From a virus, in the IMG/VR virus record IMGVR_UViG_3300032236_001091, positions 1-44,418 of that record: a stretch of 44,418 nucleotides of DNA. One strand, written 5' to 3'. Below the pieces are notes generated by a model. That model was not told the DNA's origin. It was given only the letters and a program-made list of their open reading frames with translations, and made no database searches. Made by a program: the position numbers and the translations under genes. Of the stretch, positions 25,149 to 33,105 are shown in pieces. How positions within the stretch are numbered: the stretch's first letter is position 1; every line of letters starts with the position of its first letter.

Positions 25149-28115
25149 ATGCCAACTTACAAAATCACTGACCCCGCTTCTGGAAAAACTTTGAGGGTCA
25201 CTGGAGATTCGCCTCCTACCGAGGATGAACTAAACGACATCTTCAAGTCCGTTGCTGGATCAACGGCTAAACCCGCCCCTATTGGCGAAATGCGTCGGCG
25301 CGAAGGCGAGGGGGAAATTGCTTCCGCTCAGCCAGCCACCGTAGGCGAAATGCGTCGGCGCGAAGGTGAGGGTGAGATTGCTGCCACTCAACCAGCCACC
25401 GTAGGTGAAATGCGTCGGCGCGAAGGGGACGGAGAAATTTCTGCATTAGATCAGGCCGTCGCGCAATCTAGTCCGGATTGGTTGAGCCGGTTGGGCGAAG
25501 GCATCATGGCAGGTAGCGCGGCGCAACAGTTCAGTTTGCCGACGGATACGAAGGAACAGCGGGCTTCCAACCGTGGCACAGCCGTAAAGACCATGGCGGG
25601 GATAGGTGCCGGTATTGTTGCTCCAGAAATCGCCGCTGCCGCACTTCCTAGCGTATTCGCCGCTCCCGCTGCTGCCGGGGTCGCTGGAGGTCTCGCTAGG
25701 GCCGGAAGTCTGGTTGCCGGGGGCGCACTTAGCGGTGCCGCACAGCAGGGAACCGAGGAAGCCTTGTCGGGCATGCCTGAAGGTGCGGGTGGTCGAATTG
25801 CTAAATCCGCAGGCATTGGCGCGGCTGCTGGTGGTCTCGGAGCCGTTGCGGAACGATTTCTCCCTGCCGCTTATCAGGTGGTCAAGAACGCTGCCAATCC
25901 TCGCGCAGCAGCCACCACCATCTTGCGCCCGTCCTTCACCAAGAGCGCATCCCAACTCTCCGCAGAGGAAGCACGTCAACTCATCCAAGACACAACCGGT
26001 GTGGATGTTCCAATGGGTGTTGGTGAAGCCGTAGGTACGCCGGAACTCGCCAACAACATCAAGAATATCGAGGCCGGCAAGGAACTCGCTCCGGAGGCCA
26101 AGGACGCAATCAAACGCGAAGTCGCTTTCGCTGCCACTCAACTCCGCAACAGCGGTGTCACGGTCAACGATCTGTCGAAGTACACCGTCAACAGCCTCGA
26201 GGCCCAACTTGGCCGACTATCCGCACCCTCGAAAGCTGCCGTTGAAGACGTGTCAAAGGAATTGCATAGCGAGATTTCGTCCGCATTCAACAAGGTCCAA
26301 AACGACGCACAGGCTTTGGTCCCCGGCACAGCAGCCACACCAACCACAATGGGAAATCGTTATCGAGGACACGTAAAAGACGCTTTCAACGAGATTGGCA
26401 CTGCTGAACAGACCGCTTGGAATGACTCCAAGGCGTTGCCGGAATATGGGACGGTCAAGATCGTTCCCAAGAACACTCAGGCGTGGTACGATAGCCTTGG
26501 TCAAAAAACGGTTCAGCAGGACGTGGCTAGACCGGAAGAAAACCTTTTATTGCTAGATCAATTTGGAAGAACAGTGCCAAAAGAATCGGCAAACATCACT
26601 CGTCCAATTGAGTCGATGTTTCCCACCGGTACCGGAACTTTCGGTAGTGCCACCACCAAGTTGTCGCCAGAACAGACGCTTGAACAAATGAGGAACTTCC
26701 GGTCGCAAGTCGGAAACTCCATCGGAAACGACACAATCTTCCCTGGACGCAGTGATTTTGAGAAGAAGCAACTTTACAAGGCGGTATCCACTGACATTGA
26801 GGATGCTGTGAATGCGCTGCCAACCAGTGCGCTAAAGACCAATCTCCAGAAGGCCACCGCACTGACCAAGCAAAGGTATGCTACGTTCGACAATCCAGTG
26901 TTGGACAATATACTAAAGGATTTTGGTGGTGAAGGTGGAATCGGCCCTGCTGGTATTGCTGCTAAGCTGGAATCGGCTGACGCGCCATCTTTCCTAGCTG
27001 AACTCCAAAAGTCGGTCGGGCCAACTCGTCAAGCTGCGCTCAACAACGACGTGGGCGAATACCTGTTCAATCAGGCAGGTGGTGCTGCTCGCGATTCAAC
27101 AACCGGAAAGGTGTCAGCGGGAAAGCTCCTCAACAACATTGATAAGCTCGCGCCAGAAATCCGAACTCAATTTTTCCCGAACTACGCTGATGTCGTAGCT
27201 CTCGCAAAGAAGGAAGGTGCATTGTCCAAGCTGGATCCCAAAAAGATCCTGTCCAACCTGACCATTGATGATCCGACGCTGTTGCATGATGCGCTCGGTG
27301 CGGCACCTTCGGCGACGGTAACAGCCAAGCTCAAAGACGCTTTTGCCAAGTCGAAGGCATTGGATGATCAGCTTTTTGGGTCTGTCCTTAGCGCACTCAA
27401 GTCCAACAGCGGTGAAGGTATTTCTGAGGCTGTTGCGCAGAATCCGGAACGATTTGTTCGCGCCATCACCGATGGGTCAACTTTCAGTCCAGATCAGACG
27501 CGCAAAGCCATGGGGCTTATCGCCAGTGAGAACCCCAAGATCATCCAGGATCTTCAGTTTCATTACGTCAACGAACTGCTTTCCAACTCCGCAGCCGAAG
27601 GCCGAATCAGCGCATCCAATCTTCTCAAGGATCTGCGCGGTGAATCTGCCATCAGCAAAGCCGGAAAACTGCGCGAAACTGCGGACGCTGTTCTTGGAGA
27701 CGAAAAAGCTAATTATTTGGAATCTGTATTGATGGCTCTCGGTGAAATCGAGAAGGCAGGTCGCGACATTGCTCCAAGCATGCCGTTGGTTGATCTGGCT
27801 GCGCGTGGGGCTGGGGCTGCCGCTGGAGCCGCAACACGCGGACTTACCGGAATCGGAACCATTGGTGCAGCCAATGAACTTGGAGCCATTGCTCGTCAAG
27901 GTTCAAAGCTCCGATACGCTTTTGCATCCTGGCTTCTGACCACACCGGAACTCCGCAAGCTCGCCACAACTCCGATCAGTCGATTGGATTCAGAAACCGG
28001 TCGTCAATTGGTCAACGGGTTTTCAAACTTCATGGCTGACAAGTACGGTCCTGATTCGCCGGAAGCTGATGCGTTGCACACCATGAACATTGATGCCAAC
28101 CGGAGGAACCGATGA
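25149..28115 (+). CDS. Large internal virion / DNA-ejection protein
   Basis: A 988-residue protein, the largest in the window. The N-terminus (YKITDPASGKTLRVTGDSPP, TEDELNDIF) resembles a short motif at the start of podovirus internal proteins. Residues 46-97 carry a 20-residue repeat (GEMRRREGEGEI) about 2.6 times. Residues about 150-240 are strongly Ala/Gly-rich and hydrophobic and may insert in membranes; the rest is long helices. No lysozyme or transglycosylase signature is visible. It would be ejected with DNA to span the envelope. It overlaps the next small gene by ATGA. Confidence 0.75.
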   Translation: MPTYKITDPASGKTLRVTGDSPPTEDELNDIFKSVAGSTAKPAPIGEMRRREGEGEIASAQPATVGEMRRREGEGEIAATQPATVGEMRRREGDGEISALDQAVAQSSPDWLSRLGEGIMAGSAAQQFSLPTDTKEQRASNRGTAVKTMAGIGAGIVAPEIAAAALPSVFAAPAAAGVAGGLARAGSLVAGGALSGAAQQGTEEALSGMPEGAGGRIAKSAGIGAAAGGLGAVAERFLPAAYQVVKNAANPRAAATTILRPSFTKSASQLSAEEARQLIQDTTGVDVPMGVGEAVGTPELANNIKNIEAGKELAPEAKDAIKREVAFAATQLRNSGVTVNDLSKYTVNSLEAQLGRLSAPSKAAVEDVSKELHSEISSAFNKVQNDAQALVPGTAATPTTMGNRYRGHVKDAFNEIGTAEQTAWNDSKALPEYGTVKIVPKNTQAWYDSLGQKTVQQDVARPEENLLLLDQFGRTVPKESANITRPIESMFPTGTGTFGSATTKLSPEQTLEQMRNFRSQVGNSIGNDTIFPGRSDFEKKQLYKAVSTDIEDAVNALPTSALKTNLQKATALTKQRYATFDNPVLDNILKDFGGEGGIGPAGIAAKLESADAPSFLAELQKSVGPTRQAALNNDVGEYLFNQAGGAARDSTTGKVSAGKLLNNIDKLAPEIRTQFFPNYADVVALAKKEGALSKLDPKKILSNLTIDDPTLLHDALGAAPSATVTAKLKDAFAKSKALDDQLFGSVLSALKSNSGEGISEAVAQNPERFVRAITDGSTFSPDQTRKAMGLIASENPKIIQDLQFHYVNELLSNSAAEGRISASNLLKDLRGESAISKAGKLRETADAVLGDEKANYLESVLMALGEIEKAGRDIAPSMPLVDLAARGAGAAAGAATRGLTGIGTIGAANELGAIARQGSKLRYAFASWLLTTPELRKLATTPISRLDSETGRQLVNGFSNFMADKYGPDSPEADALHTMNIDANRRNR
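25284..25439 (+). repeat. 60-bp in-frame tandem repeat in ejection-protein gene
   Basis: Near-identical 60-bp units start at 25284, 25344 and 25404 (third partial), encoding GEMRRREGEGEIASAQPATV-type units. Most differences are at wobble positions, so the protein repeat is conserved and probably arose by recent duplication. Confidence 0.9.
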
Positions 28116-28300
28116 GCAACTTCGTATCCGACGCCTTCGCGATGCCGTCACAATCGCTCGACCCGAACCGCAAGCGCGGGGTCAAGCAATCGCTCGTATC
28201 CCGACGCGAACGGAAAAAGAAATGGAGCAAGTATCAGACGGGCAAGGATCCTTACGTTCCGAACCCGACCAAGATCCACGGGCCGACCACGACGGCCTAA
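28112..28300 (+). CDS. Small basic protein ending the late operon
   Basis: A 62-residue strongly basic protein (KRGVKQSLVSRRERKKKWSK in the middle), overlapping the large ejection gene by ATGA. Its stop overlaps the convergent primase-helicase stop by four bases. The charge suggests nucleic-acid or envelope binding, or a virion-internal accessory. It is probably real because of the ATGA coupling. No family is recognised. Confidence 0.6.
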   Translation: MSNFVSDAFAMPSQSLDPNRKRGVKQSLVSRRERKKKWSKYQTGKDPYVPNPTKIHGPTTTA

Positions 28301-30105
28301 CGCTTCCAACTCTTGCCCTTTTCGGATTTGGATCGGTTCACGACGAACTTGGGCGGAGCGCAGTATTCCCAAGCCATCGAACCCGAAGGCGAATGGCGGA
28401 TGTTGATGGTCTTTGCCGGGTTCCCAAGATGATCCACCATTCCCGCACGATTGCCGCGCTTGGTCAGTGCAAGCGTGAACTCACGCGGGTCCGCTGACCC
28501 GTTCTCGCGAAGCACAATGACCTCTCGGAAGAAGTTTGCGAGGTCGCTTGAGCCGGTGCCTGAGTAGGCCATGTCAGCCGTCGATGTGGCCTGCTCGTCC
28601 TTCCCCTTGGGCTTCGGGAAGTGATGGAACACGTTGGCGATCACACCGGTTTGCTTGAGAATCGGTGCAAGCCCTTGGCGGAGGAAACCGCTAACGTGTT
28701 CCTGCTTGGAAATGTCGCCCCCGATGTACGCAATCAACGGGTCGATATACACCATGTCCAGTTTGTGCTTTATCACGATCTTGTGCAGGAACCGGATGAA
28801 CGCTTCTCCGCACAGATCCTTGATCTCGAAAAAGATCACCTTGTCCTCAAGGGCCTCAACCGTTTCGCGAGACCAATCGTTTCGATGGTGGAAACACAAC
28901 CCTTGGAATGCGTCGGCCAAGTCAGCCTCGTCGTTCTCAGCCTGGATGATGCCGATCTTGATTGGCTTGTGGACTGCGATTCCCCACCACGGGATCCCCA
29001 ATGCCCAGCTAATCGCTTGAGACATGAGCAGCGACGATTTTCCAACGCCTGTCTGGCCGCACAGCATCACACTTCCGCCACGGCGCAGCCACCGGTCGCC
29101 AATGATGTTGTCGGTATCTAGGGTCTTGTCGTACTTCACCAGCTTGCTGATGAGCAGCGGCTTGGGAAAGTTTTCGGACTCCTTTTCGTCAAGGTACTCG
29201 TCCCACGTCTGAGGGCCGACCCGGAGGGCAACGAGCTTCTGTTCCACGCCATCTCGGAAGGCCCCAGGCAACCGACTGAACCGGCTGGCGTTCTTGTTCT
29301 TGGCGTCGATTCCGACGTGCTCCAGTGCCTTGTAAACCTCGTCACGTCGCTGTTCCCATTCCTTGCGGTCGGCGGCATCGACTCTGACCCAGCCATGGAT
29401 TGAACTGCCTCCGGAGTCGATCAACGCCGTGAAGGGCAGCTTGGAGGCCAGCAACGCGGCTTTCTGCTCTTCCTTGGGCAACGAATCGGATTCCACCAAG
29501 ACATGCCGGTAGGATGAAACTCCATTGTCGGATCCGGTATCATCCGCGCACGGGTTGATCCGCAGGTAGGTTCCCTTCTGCCTGAACAATGACGCCATCT
29601 CGCCGCCATCGGAAAAGTATTCCTTGAGCCACCATTCAAGCGTTTGAAAGGTACCGCGCCCGACTGGACGAGCCTTACCCGCTTCATCGACATCCACGTC
29701 CGTGCAAATGCAGACCTTCTCCTCGGGTAAGAAGGCTTGAATGAGGAAGTCACGGGTAGTCAGGCCCTTGGGTTCGGGGATGGCGACCGGGTTCTTGTGA
29801 TAAACGAACTTCTTCGACTCAGCTACGGGAGGAAGCCCGTTTTCCGTGAGCATCCACCCGCGAGGCTTGCTGTGGCCTACCGTGGCTGATTGAGACACTT
29901 TGTGAGCAATGTCCCGTGCTGTCCAAGGCGGCTGACACTTTCCGTTCCAATGCTCCATGATGAGCGAATGGGCGGTGTTCTCATCCAGGCAGAATCCGTG
30001 AACCAACGCCGTAGCCACGGCGAAGGTGGAATTGTGACCGCCGGAACCGCTGACCGCTCCGGGCGTGGCTTCAAGCCACCTGATTGCGCGCTCTGTTGGT
30101 GTCAT
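28297..30105 (-). CDS. Primase-helicase (AEP-like primase fused to RepA-type ATPase)
   Basis: A 602-residue replication protein. Residues about 1-80 look like a primase C-terminal/PriCT-like helical region. Residues about 180-285 carry archaeo-eukaryotic primase-type motifs: HVLVESDSLP (acidic pair), DSGGSSIHGWVRVDA and NASRFSRLPGAFR. Residues 335-560 form a RecA-like ATPase with Walker A GQTGVGKS (350-357) and Walker B MVYIDPLIAY (D455). It would prime and unwind phage DNA; the polymerase must come from the host. ATG 30105 overlaps the HNH stop (ATGA). Confidence 0.85.
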   Translation of the reverse strand: MTPTERAIRWLEATPGAVSGSGGHNSTFAVATALVHGFCLDENTAHSLIMEHWNGKCQPPWTARDIAHKVSQSATVGHSKPRGWMLTENGLPPVAESKKFVYHKNPVAIPEPKGLTTRDFLIQAFLPEEKVCICTDVDVDEAGKARPVGRGTFQTLEWWLKEYFSDGGEMASLFRQKGTYLRINPCADDTGSDNGVSSYRHVLVESDSLPKEEQKAALLASKLPFTALIDSGGSSIHGWVRVDAADRKEWEQRRDEVYKALEHVGIDAKNKNASRFSRLPGAFRDGVEQKLVALRVGPQTWDEYLDEKESENFPKPLLISKLVKYDKTLDTDNIIGDRWLRRGGSVMLCGQTGVGKSSLLMSQAISWALGIPWWGIAVHKPIKIGIIQAENDEADLADAFQGLCFHHRNDWSRETVEALEDKVIFFEIKDLCGEAFIRFLHKIVIKHKLDMVYIDPLIAYIGGDISKQEHVSGFLRQGLAPILKQTGVIANVFHHFPKPKGKDEQATSTADMAYSGTGSSDLANFFREVIVLRENGSADPREFTLALTKRGNRAGMVDHLGNPAKTINIRHSPSGSMAWEYCAPPKFVVNRSKSEKGKSWKR

Positions 30106-30602
30106 GGCCGGTAGAATTCCCCGTGGAGTTCTTTAGCTTTTGCTTGATACGCTAAAACCGCTTCTTCTTTAGTTAAGAAACGACCAATCTTTGTTTGTTT
30201 GCCATTAAAACAAATTGTAGCACGCCATTTGTTTGTTTGTTTATCATAATGAACACCCTTTTTTCCTGTTTTGGAGTTTTTTTGGTGTGTTTTGTTTAAT
30301 TGGTTTTGCAGGTTGTTTGCTTCACGAAGATTTGAAATTCTATTGTCAGTTTTAATTCCGTTTATGTGATCAATTTGTTCTTTTGGATTTGTTCCGTAAT
30401 AAATTGCCCAAACTATTCTGTGAACAAAAAAAGTTTTTCCTAGAAAATATACTGTTAAATAACGCCCTCCCTTGGCAAAAGTTGCGATTTTTTTAATTTT
30501 ACATTTGAAAATTCGGAACAGTTCTCCAGTTTCAGGATTGTAATAAAATTGATCCTTTAATGCGTTTATTTCTTCTTCAGTGAATTGGTTTATTTTTATC
30601 AT
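30102..30602 (-). CDS. HNH homing-type endonuclease with AP2 domain
   Basis: A 166-residue protein with an HNH core (HRIVWAIYYGT, then IDHINGIKTDNRISNLREA), followed by a C-terminal AP2 DNA-binding domain (KTGKKGVHYDKQTNKWRATI onward). This pairing is characteristic of mobile phage endonucleases. The gene is far more AT-rich than its neighbours, which indicates transfer. Its stop overlaps the primase-helicase start, so it may have inserted at the 5' end of that gene without breaking it. It is preceded directly by a CAA-rich leader. Confidence 0.9.
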   Translation of the reverse strand: MIKINQFTEEEINALKDQFYYNPETGELFRIFKCKIKKIATFAKGGRYLTVYFLGKTFFVHRIVWAIYYGTNPKEQIDHINGIKTDNRISNLREANNLQNQLNKTHQKNSKTGKKGVHYDKQTNKWRATICFNGKQTKIGRFLTKEEAVLAYQAKAKELHGEFYRP

Positions 30603-30622
30603 GTTGTTGTTGCTTGTTGTTT
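30603..30622 (-). promoter_or_regulatory. CAA-repeat leader of the HNH gene
   Basis: On the minus strand the 20 bases before ATG 30602 read GAAACAACAAGCAACAACAA plus C. There is no Shine-Dalgarno match; the A/C-rich, G-poor sequence should stay unfolded. It is one of several CAA-repeat leaders in the early region. Confidence 0.7.
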
Positions 30623-30662
30623 CTACCGCATCGCAGGAGGGGAATTCCTGTCCGATGAGGTT

Positions 30663-31088
30663 TTACACCCGGAACTTGATAACGCGAAAATCAGACCCGC
30701 CAACAGGCACAATGGTCTCAGGATCTTCGCAGCACTGCGGATCGAACGCATACAGGATGCCATCGTCGCAAAGGCATAGATTGATTTCATGGGATGTGTT
30801 GTTCCAAGAGACCAAGGCTTCACCGAATGAATGATGGTTTTTGAGGTTGGCACGCAGAGCAGAACGATCCGCTTCAGCCGCCGCCATGCGCGTGAATTGA
30901 AAGCACACGAACACGTTGTCCGTGAAATCTGGCCGATCCCAACTCACCCATTTTCCGAAATCGAGCAGCCACTCCTTTGACGGACACCAGTATTCATCGG
31001 CGGAGAAATTGATGTTCTCCAGCTTCACGCCAAGCCCCATGAGCATGTGGGCGTAATCAGCGCGGGTAACGAGCTTTCCGTTGTTCAT
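30663..31088 (-). CDS. Hypothetical protein, possible papain/transglutaminase-like fold
   Basis: A 141-residue soluble protein with YWCPSKEWLLDFGKWVSW (33-50), NVFVCFQF (Cys62), HEINLCLCDDGILYAFDP (His100, Asp116) and several other cysteines. The order Cys...His...Asp and the CPS.EWL region resemble phage proteins of the transglutaminase-like cysteine-peptidase clan, where a Cys-His-Asp triad would act. That call is tentative. It overlaps no neighbour and starts two bases after the MazG-like stop. It is the only plausible hydrolase candidate in the early region for the missing endolysin, but it could equally be regulatory. Confidence 0.5.
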   Translation of the reverse strand: MNNGKLVTRADYAHMLMGLGVKLENINFSADEYWCPSKEWLLDFGKWVSWDRPDFTDNVFVCFQFTRMAAAEADRSALRANLKNHHSFGEALVSWNNTSHEINLCLCDDGILYAFDPQCCEDPETIVPVGGSDFRVIKFRV

Positions 31089-31089
31089 T

Positions 31090-31755
31090 TCAGTTCAGGT
31101 TCAAGATTCCACTGAAATCAGGAGGCGAAAAACTGGGCGACTTCTTCACCTTGCCCTCGGGGTTCTTTCCGATCCACCCATTTTGGGTCACCCGCGTAAA
31201 CAACCAGCCATCGTACTCCGGCTTTTCCTTTGCCTCATTCACTTCCTCGGTCATCCACATCTTGCTGTAATTAGACCGGACGACTTCATTGAAGCAGGGC
31301 AAAAGAGGAATGCCTTCGTCCTCGGCAATTTTCTCCAGACAAGTCACCAAATCTCCGGTGTAGTCGAGAACGTCCTGGCTGAGTTTGCAGGTGGAGAGTT
31401 TCTTCAGGATCACCTCCACGGTCTGAGCTGGAGCGAGCTTCTCGAAATTGAGCGGCACAACCGCTGGGCACGGGGCACCGATCACATTTAACAGCCCAAG
31501 CGCGGTAAATAAACTGTCGGCCAGTGCGTCCGCGAGGTCATGCCGATCACCGGCAAAGATCGCTCCGCTGAGTTCAAACCCGGCTTCCTCATGCACGAAT
31601 GACAGTTGAGTCGCGTAAAACTCGGGCACAGTTGTGTACTTGCCAAACTTCTCAATCTGGCAAACCGGCTGCTGGAAATCGTTCTGCCATTCCCAGACTT
31701 GAAGCTGCTCCTCGGGGTAACGGATGTTTTTTGGGAACTGAATGGTGTCGCTCAT
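31090..31755 (-). CDS. MazG-like nucleotide pyrophosphohydrolase
   Basis: A 221-residue protein with helical segments and conserved-looking residues of the MazG/phosphoribosyl-ATP pyrophosphohydrolase superfamily: DRHDLADALADSLFTALGLL (about 70-89) and, later, CFNEVVRSNYSKMW with WMTEEVNEAKE acidic residues (about 154-176). These enzymes cleave (d)NTPs to (d)NMP and pyrophosphate with Mg2+. In phages they may clear non-canonical nucleotides or ppGpp-type signals. The leader is A-rich (AAAACAAAACAGAC) without a Shine-Dalgarno site. Confidence 0.75.
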   Translation of the reverse strand: MSDTIQFPKNIRYPEEQLQVWEWQNDFQQPVCQIEKFGKYTTVPEFYATQLSFVHEEAGFELSGAIFAGDRHDLADALADSLFTALGLLNVIGAPCPAVVPLNFEKLAPAQTVEVILKKLSTCKLSQDVLDYTGDLVTCLEKIAEDEGIPLLPCFNEVVRSNYSKMWMTEEVNEAKEKPEYDGWLFTRVTQNGWIGKNPEGKVKKSPSFSPPDFSGILNLN

Positions 31756-31767
31756 GTCTGTTTTGTT

Positions 31768-31938
31768 TTACTTGGTTGCTTTGAAGTTGGACGCGAAATA
31801 CTGGGCAAACGCCTCATGGGCCATGTGAAGCTCACGAACGCCGGACTCTTTCGACCGACGCTTGATCTCCTTCACCATACTCTGACGCATCTTGAAGGAC
31901 TTGTTGACTAACGGGTCATTTGGAATTTCCGGCTTCAC
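31768..31938 (-). CDS. Small probable ribbon-helix-helix-like protein
   Basis: A 56-residue frame using GTG 31938 (MKPEIPNDPLVNKSFKMRQS), followed by MVKEIKRRSKESGVRELHMA. The pattern of a short strand (NKSFKMRQSMVKEIKRRSKE) followed by two helices resembles Arc/MetJ-type DNA-binding proteins. No ATG lies in frame upstream and no strong ribosome site is seen, so the start is uncertain. It fills the gap between the MazG-like gene and the 97-residue gene. A short DNA-binding repressor is the likeliest role. Confidence 0.5.
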   Translation of the reverse strand: MKPEIPNDPLVNKSFKMRQSMVKEIKRRSKESGVRELHMAHEAFAQYFASNFKATK

Positions 31939-31986
31939 GGGAACAGACTGCCAAAGATGTCTTTTGTTGTCTAGCGGTAAACGGCG

Positions 31987-32280
31987 TTAGCCGGTGAAAT
32001 CCTTGCCGGGGTTTGCCTGGGCGTGTTCCGCAAATCGTGCGTAAGCCTTGAGGTCCACATAGTTGTCGGGGTGATACACTCTGGCCGACCGCTGAACCTT
32101 GAACTGGGTCATCATCAATTCGACCAAGAACGCGGGAATGGGATGATCCAATCTCATGCCGTAGTGCTGCTGCAACAGGCCGGTCCAAGCCAACCCGATG
32201 TTTTCGTGGCTCAGGTGCGGTTCGCCATAAACCTTGCCGCGTTCCTCAATGGTCGAGGAGACAATGCAGTTATCGCTCAT
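31987..32280 (-). CDS. DUF6378-like hypothetical protein
   Basis: A 97-residue protein (MSDNCIVSSTIEERGKVYGE, then LSHENIGLAWTGLLQQHYG). The ERGKVYGEP...NIG..WTGLL pattern and the RSARVYHPDNYVDLKAYARF tail match a widespread small phage family (DUF6378-like) of unknown function, often in early operons. ATG 32280 follows the previous stop by one base. It is soluble and helical. No enzymatic residues can be named. Confidence 0.7.
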   Translation of the reverse strand: MSDNCIVSSTIEERGKVYGEPHLSHENIGLAWTGLLQQHYGMRLDHPIPAFLVELMMTQFKVQRSARVYHPDNYVDLKAYARFAEHAQANPGKDFTG

Positions 32281-32281
32281 G

Positions 32282-32659
32282 TCACTTGAAGGTGAGCTTG
32301 TAGAGCGTGTGATTTACTTCACCCAGAATGCCATCGCGCATATTAAGCAGATCGGTGTTGCCCGCGAACAGCTTGGACAAGTCGCCCGACAGGAACGAAA
32401 TGAACCGGTTGAGCACAGCTACGGGTTCGGTTCCCGATTCGCCTAGGTTGTCCGCACTGAACACAAATGATTCGTGGATCGCTTCCTTGCCGTTGATTCC
32501 AGAAAAGGTTTCCACAAGCTCGTCAATGGAGTCGTCGAGCGATTCGTACAGACCGCCGAGGGCCTTGTGCTGCGCGTAGGAATCAGTCTGCCAATGGAGG
32601 ACGACAATCTGATTTCGGAACTCAAGCAGCTTGGTCGCCAGTTCGGATGAGTTTTTCAT
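32282..32659 (-). CDS. Ferritin/Dps-like helical protein (DUF5856-like)
   Basis: A 125-residue helical protein with RNQIVVLHWQTDSYAQHKAL (15-34), then GGLYESLDDSIDELVETFSG. The HWQT...H.ALG..Y..LDD.ID.LVE pattern resembles the Dps/ferritin-like helix pair in the DUF5856 phage family. Iron or DNA binding has not been shown for it. ATG 32659 is chosen over an upstream start at 32761 that would add a hydrophobic extension. The leader is CTCAACAAA. It overlaps the preceding gene by 38 bases. Confidence 0.65.
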   Translation of the reverse strand: MKNSSELATKLLEFRNQIVVLHWQTDSYAQHKALGGLYESLDDSIDELVETFSGINGKEAIHESFVFSADNLGESGTEPVAVLNRFISFLSGDLSKLFAGNTDLLNMRDGILGEVNHTLYKLTFK

Positions 32660-32819
32660 TTTGTTGAGATTCGATAAATTGATGACGATGAACAACGTGG
32701 GTTGTCCCTTTTTCAAGATCACGGCACACCCAAAAATCAGGGCGTTTGTCCGGTTGCTCAATCAGAACGGATCGGGTGCCGGAAATCAAGCGAGCAAGAA
32801 AGATCAGGTTGTTCGACAT
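32622..32819 (-). CDS. Small hypothetical early protein
   Basis: A 65-residue protein (MSNNLIFLARLISGTRSVLI, then EQPDKRPDFWVCRDLEKG). It overlaps the start of the ferritin-like gene by 38 bases. No domain is recognised. The mixed basic and hydrophobic sequence (RPDFWVCRDLEKGTTHVVHR) may be a small beta-strand fold. ATG 32819 is the best start; an upstream ATG at 32936 would run through unlikely sequence. Confidence 0.55.
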   Translation of the reverse strand: MSNNLIFLARLISGTRSVLIEQPDKRPDFWVCRDLEKGTTHVVHRHQFIESQQNEKLIRTGDQAA

Positions 32820-32853
32820 GTGGAGGACAATGCTGTCCCGAACCGTTGCCGGT

Positions 32854-33105
32854 TCAACCCTTCTTTTTGATTTTGTAGTAGGGAATGTAACGCATGGCAC
32901 CAGACACTTTCCGTCTAAGCACCATCTTTTCCACAATGCCAGCCTTGATCCCTTCGTTTAGGATCAAACCCACCTTGCCGCGATGAAACCCTAATTTGGC
33001 GACCCATTCCTGTGTGGTACGGAAACCCTTTGGAATCGGCTGCTCTCGGTAGCACACGGCGTCCACCAAAGCCTTCAGGATCGCGTTTTCCTCATTATCC
33101 ATCAT
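32854..33105 (-). CDS. Winged-helix-like DNA-binding protein
   Basis: An 83-residue protein. TTQEWVAKLGFHRGKVGLIL (about 29-48) reads as a helix-turn-helix, followed by a basic wing (EKMVLRRKVSGAMRYIPYYK) and a Lys-rich tail. It would bind DNA and could regulate early transcription. ATG 33105 overlaps the metallophosphoesterase stop (ATGATG). Bases upstream of it contain no separate promoter that I can call, so it is co-expressed. Confidence 0.65.
   Translation of the reverse strand: MMDNEENAILKALVDAVCYREQPIPKGFRTTQEWVAKLGFHRGKVGLILNEGIKAGIVEKMVLRRKVSGAMRYIPYYKIKKKG

Noticed and set aside
25284-25439. CRISPR-like repeats
   Set aside because: The repeat is in frame, within a coding gene, with no spacers.
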